Source of the DNA: Collinsella sp. AM18-10
Lineage (GTDB): Bacteria; Actinomycetota; Coriobacteriia; Coriobacteriales; Coriobacteriaceae
Assembly: GCF_003471585.1 (NCBI RefSeq)
Contig: NZ_QRJO01000009.1
Coordinates: 8,118-72,117 of the forward strand
Length of the DNA stretch: 64,000 bases
Reading direction: 5' to 3'
Below the pieces are notes generated by a model that saw only the letters and a list, made by a program, of their open reading frames with translations, made no database searches and was not told where the DNA came from. The translations under genes and the position numbers were made by a program. Below are positions 1 to 8,384 of this stretch, in pieces. The number at the start of each line of letters is the position of its first letter. The first letter of the stretch is position 1.

Positions 1-923
1 TATTTCAGTGAGGTTCTCCCCATATCGATGGCCTGATAAACGGCATATTCCGGGCTAATCAAGCCGTTGTAAGGCGACACGTACATCACGCCGTAATACG
101 CCTTTAGCTTATTGAAGACCAGGTCGCCAGCATGGACAATTTTGGCACCAACAAGGCTTGATGTCGGATTCGGTATGGCCAGTTCAATAGAACGAAGCAC
201 TCCACGAGCGATCGTAATTGACAGCGGCTCTCCGATTCCGTCAGGAGATTTATCCTTAGACTCCTTCAGCACGTATTTGAGTTTCTCCCGCGGCGCTTCG
301 TGCGAAACTCTGGTAATCATCTCTTCCAAACGTGCAGAGCGATACAGGTTCAGCTCCTCGATAGACCGCTCGGCGGCGAAGACGGCGCGGTCGATCTCGC
401 CGCACCTCTCGTCCAGGAAGTCCGCGATACGGCGCTGCTCGTCGAGGGGCGGCAGAGGCACCATTTCCGACTTTAGCTCAACAAGTGAAATATTTCTTTG
501 GATTGTGCCGACCCCTCGGCTGCACAGCTCAAGCACCTGCACAAAAGGACCTCTAAATAGATAATTAGCGAAACGATCATCTATATTGCTTGTGCTTTTC
601 TCGAGAACATAGTAAGCGGGGCTGACTATTCCGCGGTAAATAGATATCCCAACGGATCCACGCCATGCTTGTTGGTTGTTTAGAACAAAATTGCCCGGAC
701 GAACCAGCTGATACTTCAACAAAGATTTGCTTGGCTTATGCACCTGCACCCCATCAGAGTCCACATAGCGGATAACTCCACGATTCAAGTAGACCGAAAG
801 GAGCTCTTCGCTCTCGCAATTTGTGATGGAGACCTGTGAGTACAGTCGTTTGAACGGTGCAAAAGTCCATCCCGCGGGCACCTCGCCGAGCCACTCGACA
901 CCATTAACCTTCATCTCCCGCAT
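1..923 (-). CDS. hsdS: Type I restriction specificity subunit HsdS, truncated by window edge
   Basis: HsdS selects the DNA target of a type I restriction-modification complex. About 307 codons are readable without a stop, and the 3' end lies beyond position 1. The first target-recognition domain occupies about residues 5-165. It is followed by the conserved helical spacer (PLPPLDEQRRIADFLDERCG, then IEELNLYRSARLEEMI) and the start of a second recognition domain, the usual HsdS layout of about 400 residues. The chosen ATG at 923 lies 2 bases after the hsdM stop, which implies translational coupling; an ATG at 914 is an alternative. No hsdR is in the window, so it may lie further left. Confidence 0.9.
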   Translation of the reverse strand, partial: MREMKVNGVEWLGEVPAGWTFAPFKRLYSQVSITNCESEELLSVYLNRGVIRYVDSDGVQVHKPSKSLLKYQLVRPGNFVLNNQQAWRGSVGISIYRGIVSPAYYVLEKSTSNIDDRFANYLFRGPFVQVLELCSRGVGTIQRNISLVELKSEMVPLPPLDEQRRIADFLDERCGEIDRAVFAAERSIEELNLYRSARLEEMITRVSHEAPREKLKYVLKESKDKSPDGIGEPLSITIARGVLRSIELAIPNPTSSLVGAKIVHAGDLVFNKLKAYYGVMYVSPYNGLISPEYAVYQAIDMGRTSLK

Positions 924-925
924 CG

Positions 926-2722
926 CTAGCGCACCTCGCCGAAGAGCGCCTCGAGGCTCTTCTCAAGCGTCTTCTCGTGCTCGAGGATGCGCTTGGCGAT
1001 CTCGTCAGCAGGTTCGAGCTCGGCGTACTTGTAGAACACGCGCGTGAATGGAATGGTATAGCCCACCTTGGTCTTCTTCTTGTCCACCCAAGCGTATTTG
1101 TTGTACGGGCGCACCTCGCGCTCGATATAGGCGTCGATGTCCTGGTTAAGGGGAATGTCCTCAGTGTCGGCCTTTGCCTTGTCGGCTTGCATCTTCCCGT
1201 GCTTGTTGAGGACGGGCTCCCCGCTCTCGTCGACGACGGGACTCTCCACGGTCACGCGGTTAAAGCCGAACTCGACCGTCTCCATCAGACGCGCCTCGAC
1301 AGAGCCCTCCTGTCCGTTGGACCCTTCGCCAGTCCAGGTACCGTCGCGGTACTCGGAATACGCCCGGACGATAAGATCGCGGCAGGATTTGGTGATGTCA
1401 TTCTTCTTGTCGCCGATGCCCTTGCGGCGCTTCTCGAAGCACTGGGAGGCGTCGATGAGCAGCACGTGGTCACGATGCTCGGGCGCCTTCGCCTTGCTGA
1501 AGAGCCACACGTATGTAGCAATGCCGGTGTTGTAGAACGAGTCGCAGGGCAGCTGCACGATGGCGTCGAGCCAGTCGTTCTCCAGCACATAGCGGCGGAT
1601 GCCGTCCTCGCCGCTGCCGGGTTTGCCTTTGTAGAGCGGGCTGGCGTCTTGGATGATTGCCATCACACCATCGTCCTTGAGCTTCGACAGCCCGTTGAGC
1701 ACGAAGAGCATCTGGCCGTCGCCCTTGGCTGGGAGTTTCTCAACCGGGAAGCGCCCGCCGCCGGCGGTCTTGAACTCCTTCTCCACCGCAGCGGCCTGTG
1801 GGTTCCACGGGTCTCCGAACGGAGGGTTGGAGATGCAGTAGTCGAACTTGAAGCCCTCGAACTTGTCGGCGGACAGGGTATCACCAAAGCGCATGTTAGC
1901 GTCGTCCTCACCGCGAATGAGCGCGCTCGCCTTCGCGATGCCGAAGGTGAACGGGTTGAACTCCTGGCCGTAGCAGGTCACATGAGCATCGGCGTCGAGC
2001 TGGCGTAGGCGTTCCTCGGTGCAACCGAGCATCTGCGAGGTGCCCATGGTCTGATCGTAGACCGTCTTGGTGATGCGATCGCCTTCAAAGACGTGCGAGT
2101 CCGCCTGGATGAGCAGGTCGGTCATAAGGTACACGATGTCGCGGCTCGTAAAGTGGGCGCCAGCATCCTCGTCGTAAGACTCAGAGAAGCGCTGGATGAG
2201 ATTTTCGAAGATATAGCCCATATCCACCGCACGGATTTTATCGGGAGACATATCGGCCTGCGGCTTGCAGAAGTCGCAGATAATCTGGTAGAGCAGTGGG
2301 GCATCCGGGTCGGAGAGGCGTTCGATCTGGTCGGCGAACTTCATGCGCGCCAGGATGTCCTGCACGTTGTCCGAGAACCCGTTGATGTAGTCCTTGAAGT
2401 TATCCTCGATGTTCTCTGGGTCGGCCTTAAGTGTCTCGAAGGTAAACTTAGAGGTGTTGTAAAAGGGGTATCCAGAGGCTTCGCGCAGAAAGCCGTCCTT
2501 CACGGCAAGCGTCTTGTATTTCTCAGCAGCGGCGAGAACAGCATCGTGTGTGGGAGCGAGACAATCATGAAAGCGCTTGATGACGGTCATAGGAAGGATA
2601 ACCAGGCCGTACTCATGCGGCTTGTAGGGACCGCGCAGGGTGTCGGCAGCGCTCCAGATAAGGGATGCCTTCTCCTGAATATTAGCGCCAACGGCCTTGA
2701 TGAGATCGTCGCTGTCTGCCAT
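926..2722 (-). CDS. hsdM: Type I restriction-modification DNA methyltransferase HsdM
   Basis: Modification subunit, expected to methylate adenine N6 using S-adenosylmethionine. The protein has 598 residues. The catalytic motif IV NPPFG is at about 299-303. The cofactor-binding motif I position reads DQTMGTSQML (about 223-232) instead of the commoner DPACGTGGML, which I take as a subfamily variant because the surrounding segment (HFTSRDIVYLM before it, YGQEFNPFTF after it) is normal for HsdM. It is the middle gene of a tight operon: 2 bases after the ribbon-helix-helix gene and 2 bases before hsdS. Confidence 0.93.
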   Translation of the reverse strand: MADSDDLIKAVGANIQEKASLIWSAADTLRGPYKPHEYGLVILPMTVIKRFHDCLAPTHDAVLAAAEKYKTLAVKDGFLREASGYPFYNTSKFTFETLKADPENIEDNFKDYINGFSDNVQDILARMKFADQIERLSDPDAPLLYQIICDFCKPQADMSPDKIRAVDMGYIFENLIQRFSESYDEDAGAHFTSRDIVYLMTDLLIQADSHVFEGDRITKTVYDQTMGTSQMLGCTEERLRQLDADAHVTCYGQEFNPFTFGIAKASALIRGEDDANMRFGDTLSADKFEGFKFDYCISNPPFGDPWNPQAAAVEKEFKTAGGGRFPVEKLPAKGDGQMLFVLNGLSKLKDDGVMAIIQDASPLYKGKPGSGEDGIRRYVLENDWLDAIVQLPCDSFYNTGIATYVWLFSKAKAPEHRDHVLLIDASQCFEKRRKGIGDKKNDITKSCRDLIVRAYSEYRDGTWTGEGSNGQEGSVEARLMETVEFGFNRVTVESPVVDESGEPVLNKHGKMQADKAKADTEDIPLNQDIDAYIEREVRPYNKYAWVDKKKTKVGYTIPFTRVFYKYAELEPADEIAKRILEHEKTLEKSLEALFGEVR

Positions 2723-2724
2723 CG

Positions 2725-2931
2725 TTACTTCTCCTTCTTGGACAGATACTCGATGAGGCTCGTCTTTACGAGAGACGTGAAGCTAACGCCATTGAGAGCA
2801 GCCGCCTCCCTGGCGGCGTCGCGCATGTTCTTGGGAATGCGGACGGTTACTGCCACGTTCTCGCCATCCACGAGGAAGCTTCTGAGCTCGCTCGGGGTTG
2901 CTTCTCCGTCGATAAGGTCGGCGTACTTCAT
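2725..2931 (-). CDS. Ribbon-helix-helix protein leading the R-M operon
   Basis: A 68-residue protein whose second half (VAVTVRIPKNMRDAAREAAA and the following helix) fits a CopG/Arc-type ribbon-helix-helix DNA-binding fold. The start at 2931 is chosen because GGAGG lies 5 bases upstream; an in-frame upstream start at 2958 would put the N-terminus inside the palindrome 2945-2959. The gene ends 2 bases before hsdM. By position it is a plausible control protein for the restriction-modification operon, or an antitoxin-like gene without an obvious toxin next to it. The function is inferred. Confidence 0.8.
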   Translation of the reverse strand: MKYADLIDGEATPSELRSFLVDGENVAVTVRIPKNMRDAAREAAALNGVSFTSLVKTSLIEYLSKKEK

Positions 2932-2944
2932 GGGAACCTCCGCG

Positions 2945-2959
2945 ATTGCATGATGCAAT
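2945..2959. promoter_or_regulatory. Palindromic operator candidate upstream of the R-M operon
   Basis: Perfect palindrome ATTGCAT-G-ATGCAAT, 4 bases upstream of the GGAGG ribosome site of the ribbon-helix-helix gene. A possible -10 (TAGAAT on the minus strand, 2975-2980) lies just upstream, without a convincing -35. The size and symmetry suit a ribbon-helix-helix repressor dimer pair, so autoregulation is likely but unproven. Confidence 0.5.
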
Positions 2960-3234
2960 ACAAATGTGCCTATGATTCTAGCAAAGGACTGAAAACTAAT
3001 TACCGTCTAGCACAGATGGATAGACAAGTAATTAACGCCAATAAGAAGGGGAATAATATTCTGGACCGTCGTCTCTCCCGCCTGAAGGAGCTCGATGAGA
3101 ACTAGTCGGCAACTCAAAAAGACACCGAGCAAGCCGCTAACACACTTATCACGTTCCACAAAGAGATGGGTAAGCATGACGCCAGCTTGAGCGAGGGCGC
3201 TAATGGCATAGAATTGCAGCCAGACTGCCCGAAC
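2960..3234. other. Intergenic stretch with a short degraded plus-strand reading frame
   Basis: No confident gene. On the plus strand an ATG at 3016 opens 29 codons (start MDRQVINANKKGNNILDRRL) to a TAG at 3103-3105. The same frame continues for about 50 more charged codons beyond the TAG, which looks like the tail of a decayed gene. I do not recognise the family. A promoter for the ribbon-helix-helix gene must also lie in this stretch. Confidence 0.35.
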
Positions 3235-5598
3235 CTATTCATCACTTGTTGCCGGCAAGCTGTTAAGCGGCTCGCCCTCGCCGGCGGCACCAAGGTGCTT
3301 CTGCATCTTCTCGATTCGCTTAAGGGTTGAAGTCAAATACCCAAGACCCTTCTTCAACTGCTTAAGCAACCTGCTATCCCTGCGGTCCCCCTTTCCATTC
3401 TCCTTCTCGACATCTTCCTCAACACCAGCGATGCTGCGCTGCACGGCCTCGGCCGCCTTCCGCACCAAAATGGCCCCCTCATGCGGGCAGCGGTCAGTTG
3501 CCACATCAAGAAAAGCAAGGAGCCTCGAACATTCGACGAGCACGAACTGCGCGTAGTTCTCCCCCATCGACGCCGCCAAGGCAACGCCGCCGGAACCCAA
3601 TAGACCAAGCGCGGCGCCGCCGCCCGTAATCAAAGCAGTGCCACCGGCCATGCCCATGCCGCCGGCGGCCAAGGCCCCACCGCCAGCTGCAGCAAGACTC
3701 GCATTGACAAGCGCGGCCCCGTGAAGGCCGACAAACGAGCCTCCAAAGATACCGACAGCAATATCCGGAGCCAATGCCGCGGCCACTCCTCCTGTGCCTA
3801 CGAACGCCGCAGCAGCAATGGCACCGCCCACCAAGAGCTTTGGCAATGTATCTGAAAGCTCACGAGCGCGCGCCCCGCGATGCTTCTCGAGGGAACGTAT
3901 GGCATCCGAATCAACCGCGTCTTGTCTCCTGGGAAATTCATCTTTAACCCAAGATCCACTCTCCTTCAAACCTTTGTATTCCTTCTTCTCTTCATCTCCT
4001 ATCTGGAAATAGGGGCGAAACTCAACCAGCTCCTGAGCAATCAGCAAAGCGCGCACCTTGCCGCCTCGCTGCCGCGAAATAGCCTCAAGGGCTCCGTACG
4101 CATCTTCCTCGCTCAAAAAGTAGCCGTCTGCATCAATGCCTAGGCCATCCGCGACCGAATCCTGCCACGCGCGGGCCCAGCTCCTCTTTTGCCCTTTGCG
4201 CACTTCGTTCTTCTCATTCCCGCAGTCGTACTTGATGGCGGCAAGCTTCAGAGAGAAGGCAATCCTTGTCGTTTCTCTATCTAGGCTATAAAAGTGGAAT
4301 CCATCGAAAATATCCTGGCGGCGCCTGGCGCGCTCAGCCCAAGCCTCGGACATTTCCTCCGCCATATAGTCCCAGTCGGCATTGAGTGCAAACGCAAGGC
4401 GTCCAACTCCGACGTAGTTTATACGCAAGAAGAACTTCTGGGCGAAAACGACCTTGTTCCCCTTGCATTCGACACCTGCCCTGACCGCCGCTGTCGCCAG
4501 ATTCGCCAGAACAAACGAGGTGCTCGAAACCGTGACCATGCGAGTGAGGGCCCTACTGTTATAGGGCATAAAATGCGAAGCCTTGAGTTTGTTCAAGCCG
4601 GAGACCTTGCTCACTTCACAACGCTCTAGCTCGGCCTTGAGCCTTGAAAGCATGTAGAGACAACGAACGATAACCTCGTTGGCCACGACTGCTGGCACCT
4701 GGCTTAAGGCCTGATCGAGAAGACCGACTTCCGTCCGAAGGTCGAAGCGAATGGGCTTGCCGTCCTCGGTTTTGAACGCCGTTCCGTTAAACAGCTTTGA
4801 GATCCATTGCTGAATGCGAATACCCTCGCCCTTATAGGCAATCTGCACGTCTTGAAAAACAGGCAGGGAGGAGAGCTCCTTTAGCAGGGATAACACGACG
4901 CCGGGAATACCCGTCCCCTTACCGGGGTTTGAACTAGACCCCGCCATGTCGCTCATGAGATGCATCGCCCAGAACAGAGTGCCGAACGCGATCTTCTCTG
5001 GAACGTTTCTGCCTATAAGAGGGCAGTCGGGATCGAAGGCGACGGCAGGCAGGTCAAAGGCGACAAACCGGCCGGCCGTATCGGTACCATAGCCTTTGCC
5101 CGTGAATTGCGAGAGGATCGAACACGCAAGGCCAACCAAACTCGGGTGGTGCGAAAAATCCCGCAGATGATGCTGGAGCCCGCCGCCAAACTCGGCAGTC
5201 AGCTTGTCCGCTGCAAAAGGAAACTCTTTCTCCAAAAAGCGAATAGCATCTTCCAGAGTTGCATCCGCCTTTGTCATCCCCGCAGACTTGGCAACCGTAA
5301 GAACGAAATTGCCAGCCTTCTCATCGCCCCAGGCTTTGGCACCCTCTAGGTTGAAGTCTTTCTGCCACAGGATATTCAACGCGCCCGTGAGGAGCCCGCT
5401 TACGGCTGCAAGTTCATAGTCGAGCTTCGTAGCCCTTTCAGCCCGAGGGTCAAAATCGAAGAGGACCTCCTCCCCATCGGGAGCGTCCTTAAAACCAACC
5501 AGCACAGCGCTACCGTTCAGCGGTACAGATGTAACTTTGGGCAGTTGGGACATAGTGTAAACTATCTCGCCGCCACTAAAAACAAGCTCGTCTGCCAT
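3235..5598 (-). CDS. Conserved-looking protein of unknown function with glycine-zipper segment
   Basis: A 787-residue protein I cannot name. The ATG at 5598 has AGGAGG 7 bases upstream; a TTG six codons earlier is not needed. Residues 143-172 hold a distinctive HHLRDFSHHPSLVGLACSIL stretch ending in GKGYGTD. Residues 585-675 are almost entirely Gly, Ala and hydrophobic residues (runs such as AAAGGGALAAGGMGMAGG), resembling membrane-inserting glycine zippers. The last 60 residues are highly charged and probably coiled. The upstream part looks soluble and contains no nuclease or ATPase motif I can recognise. It stands alone between a gene remnant and the R-M operon. A role as a defence effector that damages membranes is only a hypothesis from composition and location. 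Confidence 0.85.
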   Translation of the reverse strand: MADELVFSGGEIVYTMSQLPKVTSVPLNGSAVLVGFKDAPDGEEVLFDFDPRAERATKLDYELAAVSGLLTGALNILWQKDFNLEGAKAWGDEKAGNFVLTVAKSAGMTKADATLEDAIRFLEKEFPFAADKLTAEFGGGLQHHLRDFSHHPSLVGLACSILSQFTGKGYGTDTAGRFVAFDLPAVAFDPDCPLIGRNVPEKIAFGTLFWAMHLMSDMAGSSSNPGKGTGIPGVVLSLLKELSSLPVFQDVQIAYKGEGIRIQQWISKLFNGTAFKTEDGKPIRFDLRTEVGLLDQALSQVPAVVANEVIVRCLYMLSRLKAELERCEVSKVSGLNKLKASHFMPYNSRALTRMVTVSSTSFVLANLATAAVRAGVECKGNKVVFAQKFFLRINYVGVGRLAFALNADWDYMAEEMSEAWAERARRRQDIFDGFHFYSLDRETTRIAFSLKLAAIKYDCGNEKNEVRKGQKRSWARAWQDSVADGLGIDADGYFLSEEDAYGALEAISRQRGGKVRALLIAQELVEFRPYFQIGDEEKKEYKGLKESGSWVKDEFPRRQDAVDSDAIRSLEKHRGARARELSDTLPKLLVGGAIAAAAFVGTGGVAAALAPDIAVGIFGGSFVGLHGAALVNASLAAAGGGALAAGGMGMAGGTALITGGGAALGLLGSGGVALAASMGENYAQFVLVECSRLLAFLDVATDRCPHEGAILVRKAAEAVQRSIAGVEEDVEKENGKGDRRDSRLLKQLKKGLGYLTSTLKRIEKMQKHLGAAGEGEPLNSLPATSDE

Positions 5599-5636
5599 AC
5601 CGGTTTCCTCCTGCAAACGCGTAAAATCAGATTGCT

Positions 5637-5970
5637 CTACGCCGCCAAATCCATCTCGTAGAAGTACTCGATAATCTCGATGATACAGTTGCTCATAACC
5701 TCGTCGGGATAGCTCGCATCTGGCAGCCCGTATGCCTCATTGTGCACGATAACGCGCGCAGCGCCACGGGTCCATGCCTGTCCATCCAGCGAATCATGTT
5801 TGGAAGCCGTTCTTCGATAATAGATGCCTTCTCGATGTCCATACTCATGACCTGCTTGGTCTCGGCGGGTGTCAGCGTGTCCTTGAATAGCGTCTCAAGC
5901 ACAGCCCTCTGATGCTGATTCCGGAATCCCTCGCGCAACCATTCCTTCTGCTTGTCGCCAAATGAGCCCC
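5637..5970 (-). pseudogene. Frameshifted gene remnant
   Basis: Two overlapping minus-strand frames read as one broken protein. The first runs from about 5970 (FGDKQKEWLREGFRNQHQRA ... NMIRWMDRHGPVA). After a shift near 5745-5755 the second continues (RVIVHNEAYGLPDASYPDEV ... YFYEMDLAA) to a TAG at 5637-5639. The N-terminal part is missing because the exonuclease gene ends at 5973. The parent family is not recognised. The stop lies 39 bases upstream of the next gene's start. Confidence 0.55.
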
Positions 5971-5972
5971 GC

Positions 5973-6707
5973 CTACCTCCCCTCCGCCTTCAGCTTCAGC
6001 AGCAGGTCGCCCAGCTCGGGGCACTTGCTGGAAAGGCGCGTCTGAGCTCGCTCGCCCATCCCCCACCGTTGGCGGATCTCCTGAGCGCGCGGACTCGCGT
6101 GATAGTCCCCGTCCATCATCTGCTTGAGCAGCTTGGCGGTCACACGCGCATCGGCTAAGGCGCTGTGGGCTTGGCCCGTCGACTCGTCGAACTCGATGCC
6201 AAACCACGTTGCCGCGTCACTCAAAGAGACGCACCCGTGACTGCCCACGTCCATGATCGAGGTGTAAAACGCCTGCAGGTCGGCCCAGTCCGTAGGAAAT
6301 GCGGAAAGATCGATATGCTTTGCCTGGCACTCGGTCAAAAGCTGTCGACGGTCCGCCCCGCTCCAGCAAACCACCTGGGCGGAGTAGCGACCGATGCAAT
6401 CGCTGAACCTTTTGATCACCACATAGAGCGGATCGGCCATCGCGGTGTCCACAGCCGATATCCCCGTAAGCTCGCGGACGGGAAACGCAACGCCTTCGGT
6501 AAATTCCGTCTGCACAAACTGTGAGAACTCGCCCATAACGTTGCCGTGGTAATCGAGCTTGACGGCGCCGACCTCGATAATCTCGTTGCGCAGTCCACGG
6601 CGCTGGCGCTGTTTTGGCACCGGCGCAAACTCAAAGTCCAGCACGATCTGGCGCGCAAAGTTCGTCGTATCGATAGCCGAGATACACGGCGTCTTTTCAG
6701 CTGACAC
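5973..6707 (-). CDS. DEDDh 3'-5' exonuclease (DnaQ/RNase T-like)
   Basis: A 244-residue single-domain nuclease. Catalytic residues of the DEDDh superfamily are visible: D24 and E26 in VLDFEFAP, a candidate D119 in WSGADRRQLL, and H181 with D186 in GQAHSALADARV. The start is a GTG at 6707 with GGAGAAAGG upstream; the open frame continues to 6821 but that extension has no ribosome site and an atypical sequence. It could act in DNA repair or RNA maturation; the sequence does not say which. It is close to the R-M genes but not tightly coupled to them. Confidence 0.8.
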   Translation of the reverse strand: MSAEKTPCISAIDTTNFARQIVLDFEFAPVPKQRQRRGLRNEIIEVGAVKLDYHGNVMGEFSQFVQTEFTEGVAFPVRELTGISAVDTAMADPLYVVIKRFSDCIGRYSAQVVCWSGADRRQLLTECQAKHIDLSAFPTDWADLQAFYTSIMDVGSHGCVSLSDAATWFGIEFDESTGQAHSALADARVTAKLLKQMMDGDYHASPRAQEIRQRWGMGERAQTRLSSKCPELGDLLLKLKAEGR

Positions 6708-6821
6708 GGTTAGGGCCTTTCTCCGTTGCCTGCCGCTTGCTACATAGGCGGCTACATTGCCGTAAGGATAGGCGCCCGTGCGGACATGAAAGCGGGGCGC
6801 AATACCATACGCCAGGCACAC

Positions 6822-7164
6822 GCCATGCAGACGGCCCCGAGAGCGCCGCCCACTCTATTCAAATGGATGAAAAAGTTGAGGCCCGGTGACTTGAATCAGA
6901 GGTCATCCCGGGCCCATCAGAGCTCGTAGAGCTCTTGGTTGCTTTGGTCTTGCTCTTCACGGCGCTTATCGAACTTTCCGAGGCACTCAAGCAGCATTCG
7001 AAGCATAACAAGTCGCTGCCATTAAGGCACTGACCTCTTGACCAAGCAACGGCGCTGCCCAGCTCTTCACTACTTGGGCTGCCGTCGACTTTATTCTATC
7101 CGCGAGCATCTGGTTTACCAAATGGATTTTCGGTAAAGGAAGCACGGCACGCCCCGCAAAACCA
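6822..7164. other. Gene-poor stretch with possible remnants
   Basis: No supported gene. A 29-codon minus-strand frame at 6917-7006 (start MLRMLLECLGKFDKRREEQD) has a stop directly upstream, which suggests a truncated tail. A GC-rich hairpin-like sequence (GGCCCGG ... CCCGGGCC) lies at about 6881-6915 and could stop transcription near the exonuclease. Confidence 0.3.
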
Positions 7165-7815
7165 CTACGCCCCAAGTGCCGCCACGGGGATCACCGCCAC
7201 GCCGTCGTCGCGTGTGTAGGCAATGCTCCCCTTTCCAACCACGACCGCCAAAAACGCCGGCGCGGCATTCTGGGCGGCAGGATTGGAGAGCACTTTCCTC
7301 TCCAGCGCCTTGAGATTTCTCGCTCCATCGTCTGCTTTCGCATCACTCAGCTTGACCTCGATGGCTCCCCAGCGCCCGTCGTGCTCAACGATGAGATCGA
7401 CCTCAAGGCCCTTCTCATCTCGGAAATAATGGACACTGTTGTCAACACCGCCGTAGGTGGAAAGGAACACGCGCACGTCGCGCAGAACGAGGTTATCAAA
7501 GAGCATCCCCAGCGTTTGCATATCGCCAAGCAGCCGCTCGGGGGTAGCCCCCAGCAACGCCGCCGCAAGTGACGGGTCACAGAAGTAGCGCTTGGGGCGC
7601 ACGCGAACGCGGGCCTTCGAGCGCATGGGCGGCTCCCATCCGCACAGGTCCTCGGTCAGCTTGAGCCTGTTGAAGAGGTCCAAGTACGCAGCGATGGTCC
7701 TCTCGTCGGGGCCCGCCTCACCGTACGAGGCGTCCTTTACGAGCGTCTTGTACGTGACAGCCTGGCTCTCGTTCATGGCAAGAGCTCGCAAAAGGCCGTG
7801 TGCAAGCTCGGGCGA
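7165..7815 (-). pseudogene. 5'-truncated DUF4143-type ATPase gene (C-terminal part only)
   Basis: The readable frame corresponds to the C-terminal half of AAA_14/DUF4143 ATPases: a winged-helix-like part followed by a PD-(D/E)XK-like core with FRDEKGLEVDLIVE and WGAIEVKL. The N-terminal ATPase with its Walker motifs is absent. In frame, the sequence ELAHGLLRALAMNESQ can be followed back only to a TGA near 7818, where tandem 23-bp repeats begin. No ribosome site is evident for the internal ATG. Full-length relatives are about 400 residues; about 215 codons remain here. Confidence 0.7.
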
Positions 7816-7930
7816 TCATGCGATATGCGAAATTACGCCATTCTCAATGCTGTTTTTACGCTACTTTCAATGTAGTTTTTACGCCGTTATCGATGTAGTT
7901 TTTACGCTATTTTCATTGAAGGTTTTACGC
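7816..7930. repeat. Five tandem 23-bp repeats
   Basis: Five consecutive 23-base units ending at 7838, 7861, 7884, 7907 and 7930. Read on the minus strand, four begin GCGTAAAA followed by a variable ACTACATTGAAA-like half; the fifth begins GCGTAATT and is the most divergent. The period of about two helical turns suits an iteron or multi-site operator. The array stands exactly where the N-terminal coding part of the neighbouring DUF4143 gene is missing. Confidence 0.8.
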
Positions 7931-7976
7931 TTGGCATCCTTAGCGCGACGCTCGCTCAACCCCTGACCACCGGATT

Positions 7977-8384
7977 GCCCGAATTCCGGGACACAGCTTC
8001 CACTCCAAACAAAAGGCCCCAGCTCGCGATGAGCTGCCTCCCATTTCTTGAACATTAGAAATGGGAGGCTTTCCACCCCATGCCTCTATCGGAAACGGCA
8101 TCCCGTCCTGAGCATCGAATCCGGGACGTAGTTTCCGCATGCGGCCTCGTTAGGAAAGCATGTCCCACTCTGAGCGCTCATTCCGGGGTGCAATTTCCGC
8201 CAGAGACGCCGCCGGGAAAGCGCATCCCGGTTTGGAGCCAAATTCCGAGTCGTAGTTTCCGCCTGAGGGCCGATCCGGAAACGGCATCCCATTCTGAAGC
8301 CGAAATCTGGAACGCACTTTCCGCCAAAGGTCGCAAAAGGAAAGCGCAACCCATTCCGAGCATTACATCAGAGCGCGCTTGGTT
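7977..8384. repeat. Palindrome array A (46-bp units, 62-bp period)
   Basis: Four clear units at 8091-8136, 8153-8198, 8215-8260 and 8277-8322, each exactly 46 bp and separated by exactly 16 bp. A unit reads roughly GGAAAGCGCATCCC, about 18 bp, then GGGACGCAGTTTCC. A degenerate unit at 8029-8074 contains a perfect 13-bp hairpin (GCCTCCCATTTCT and its complement). A half unit lies at about 7981-8001, and a decayed last unit (8339-8384) ends on the stop codon of the ATPase gene. A weak copy of the terminator-like sequence seen beside array C follows the first half unit. Confidence 0.9.

Noticed and set aside
926..2722. HsdM inactivated by loss of motif I
   Set aside because: The variant DQTMGTSQML sits in an otherwise well preserved context with intact NPPFG, so a subfamily form is more likely than decay.
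6987..7175. 62-codon minus-strand ORF as a gene
   Set aside because: No ribosome site, no family resemblance, and it overlaps the end of the DUF4143 remnant.
8086..8349. Minus-strand ORFs across array A (and similarly 11166-11756 across array C) as repeat proteins
   Set aside because: The unit period of 61-62 bp is not a multiple of three, so the peptide changes frame every unit. All frames being open reflects base composition.
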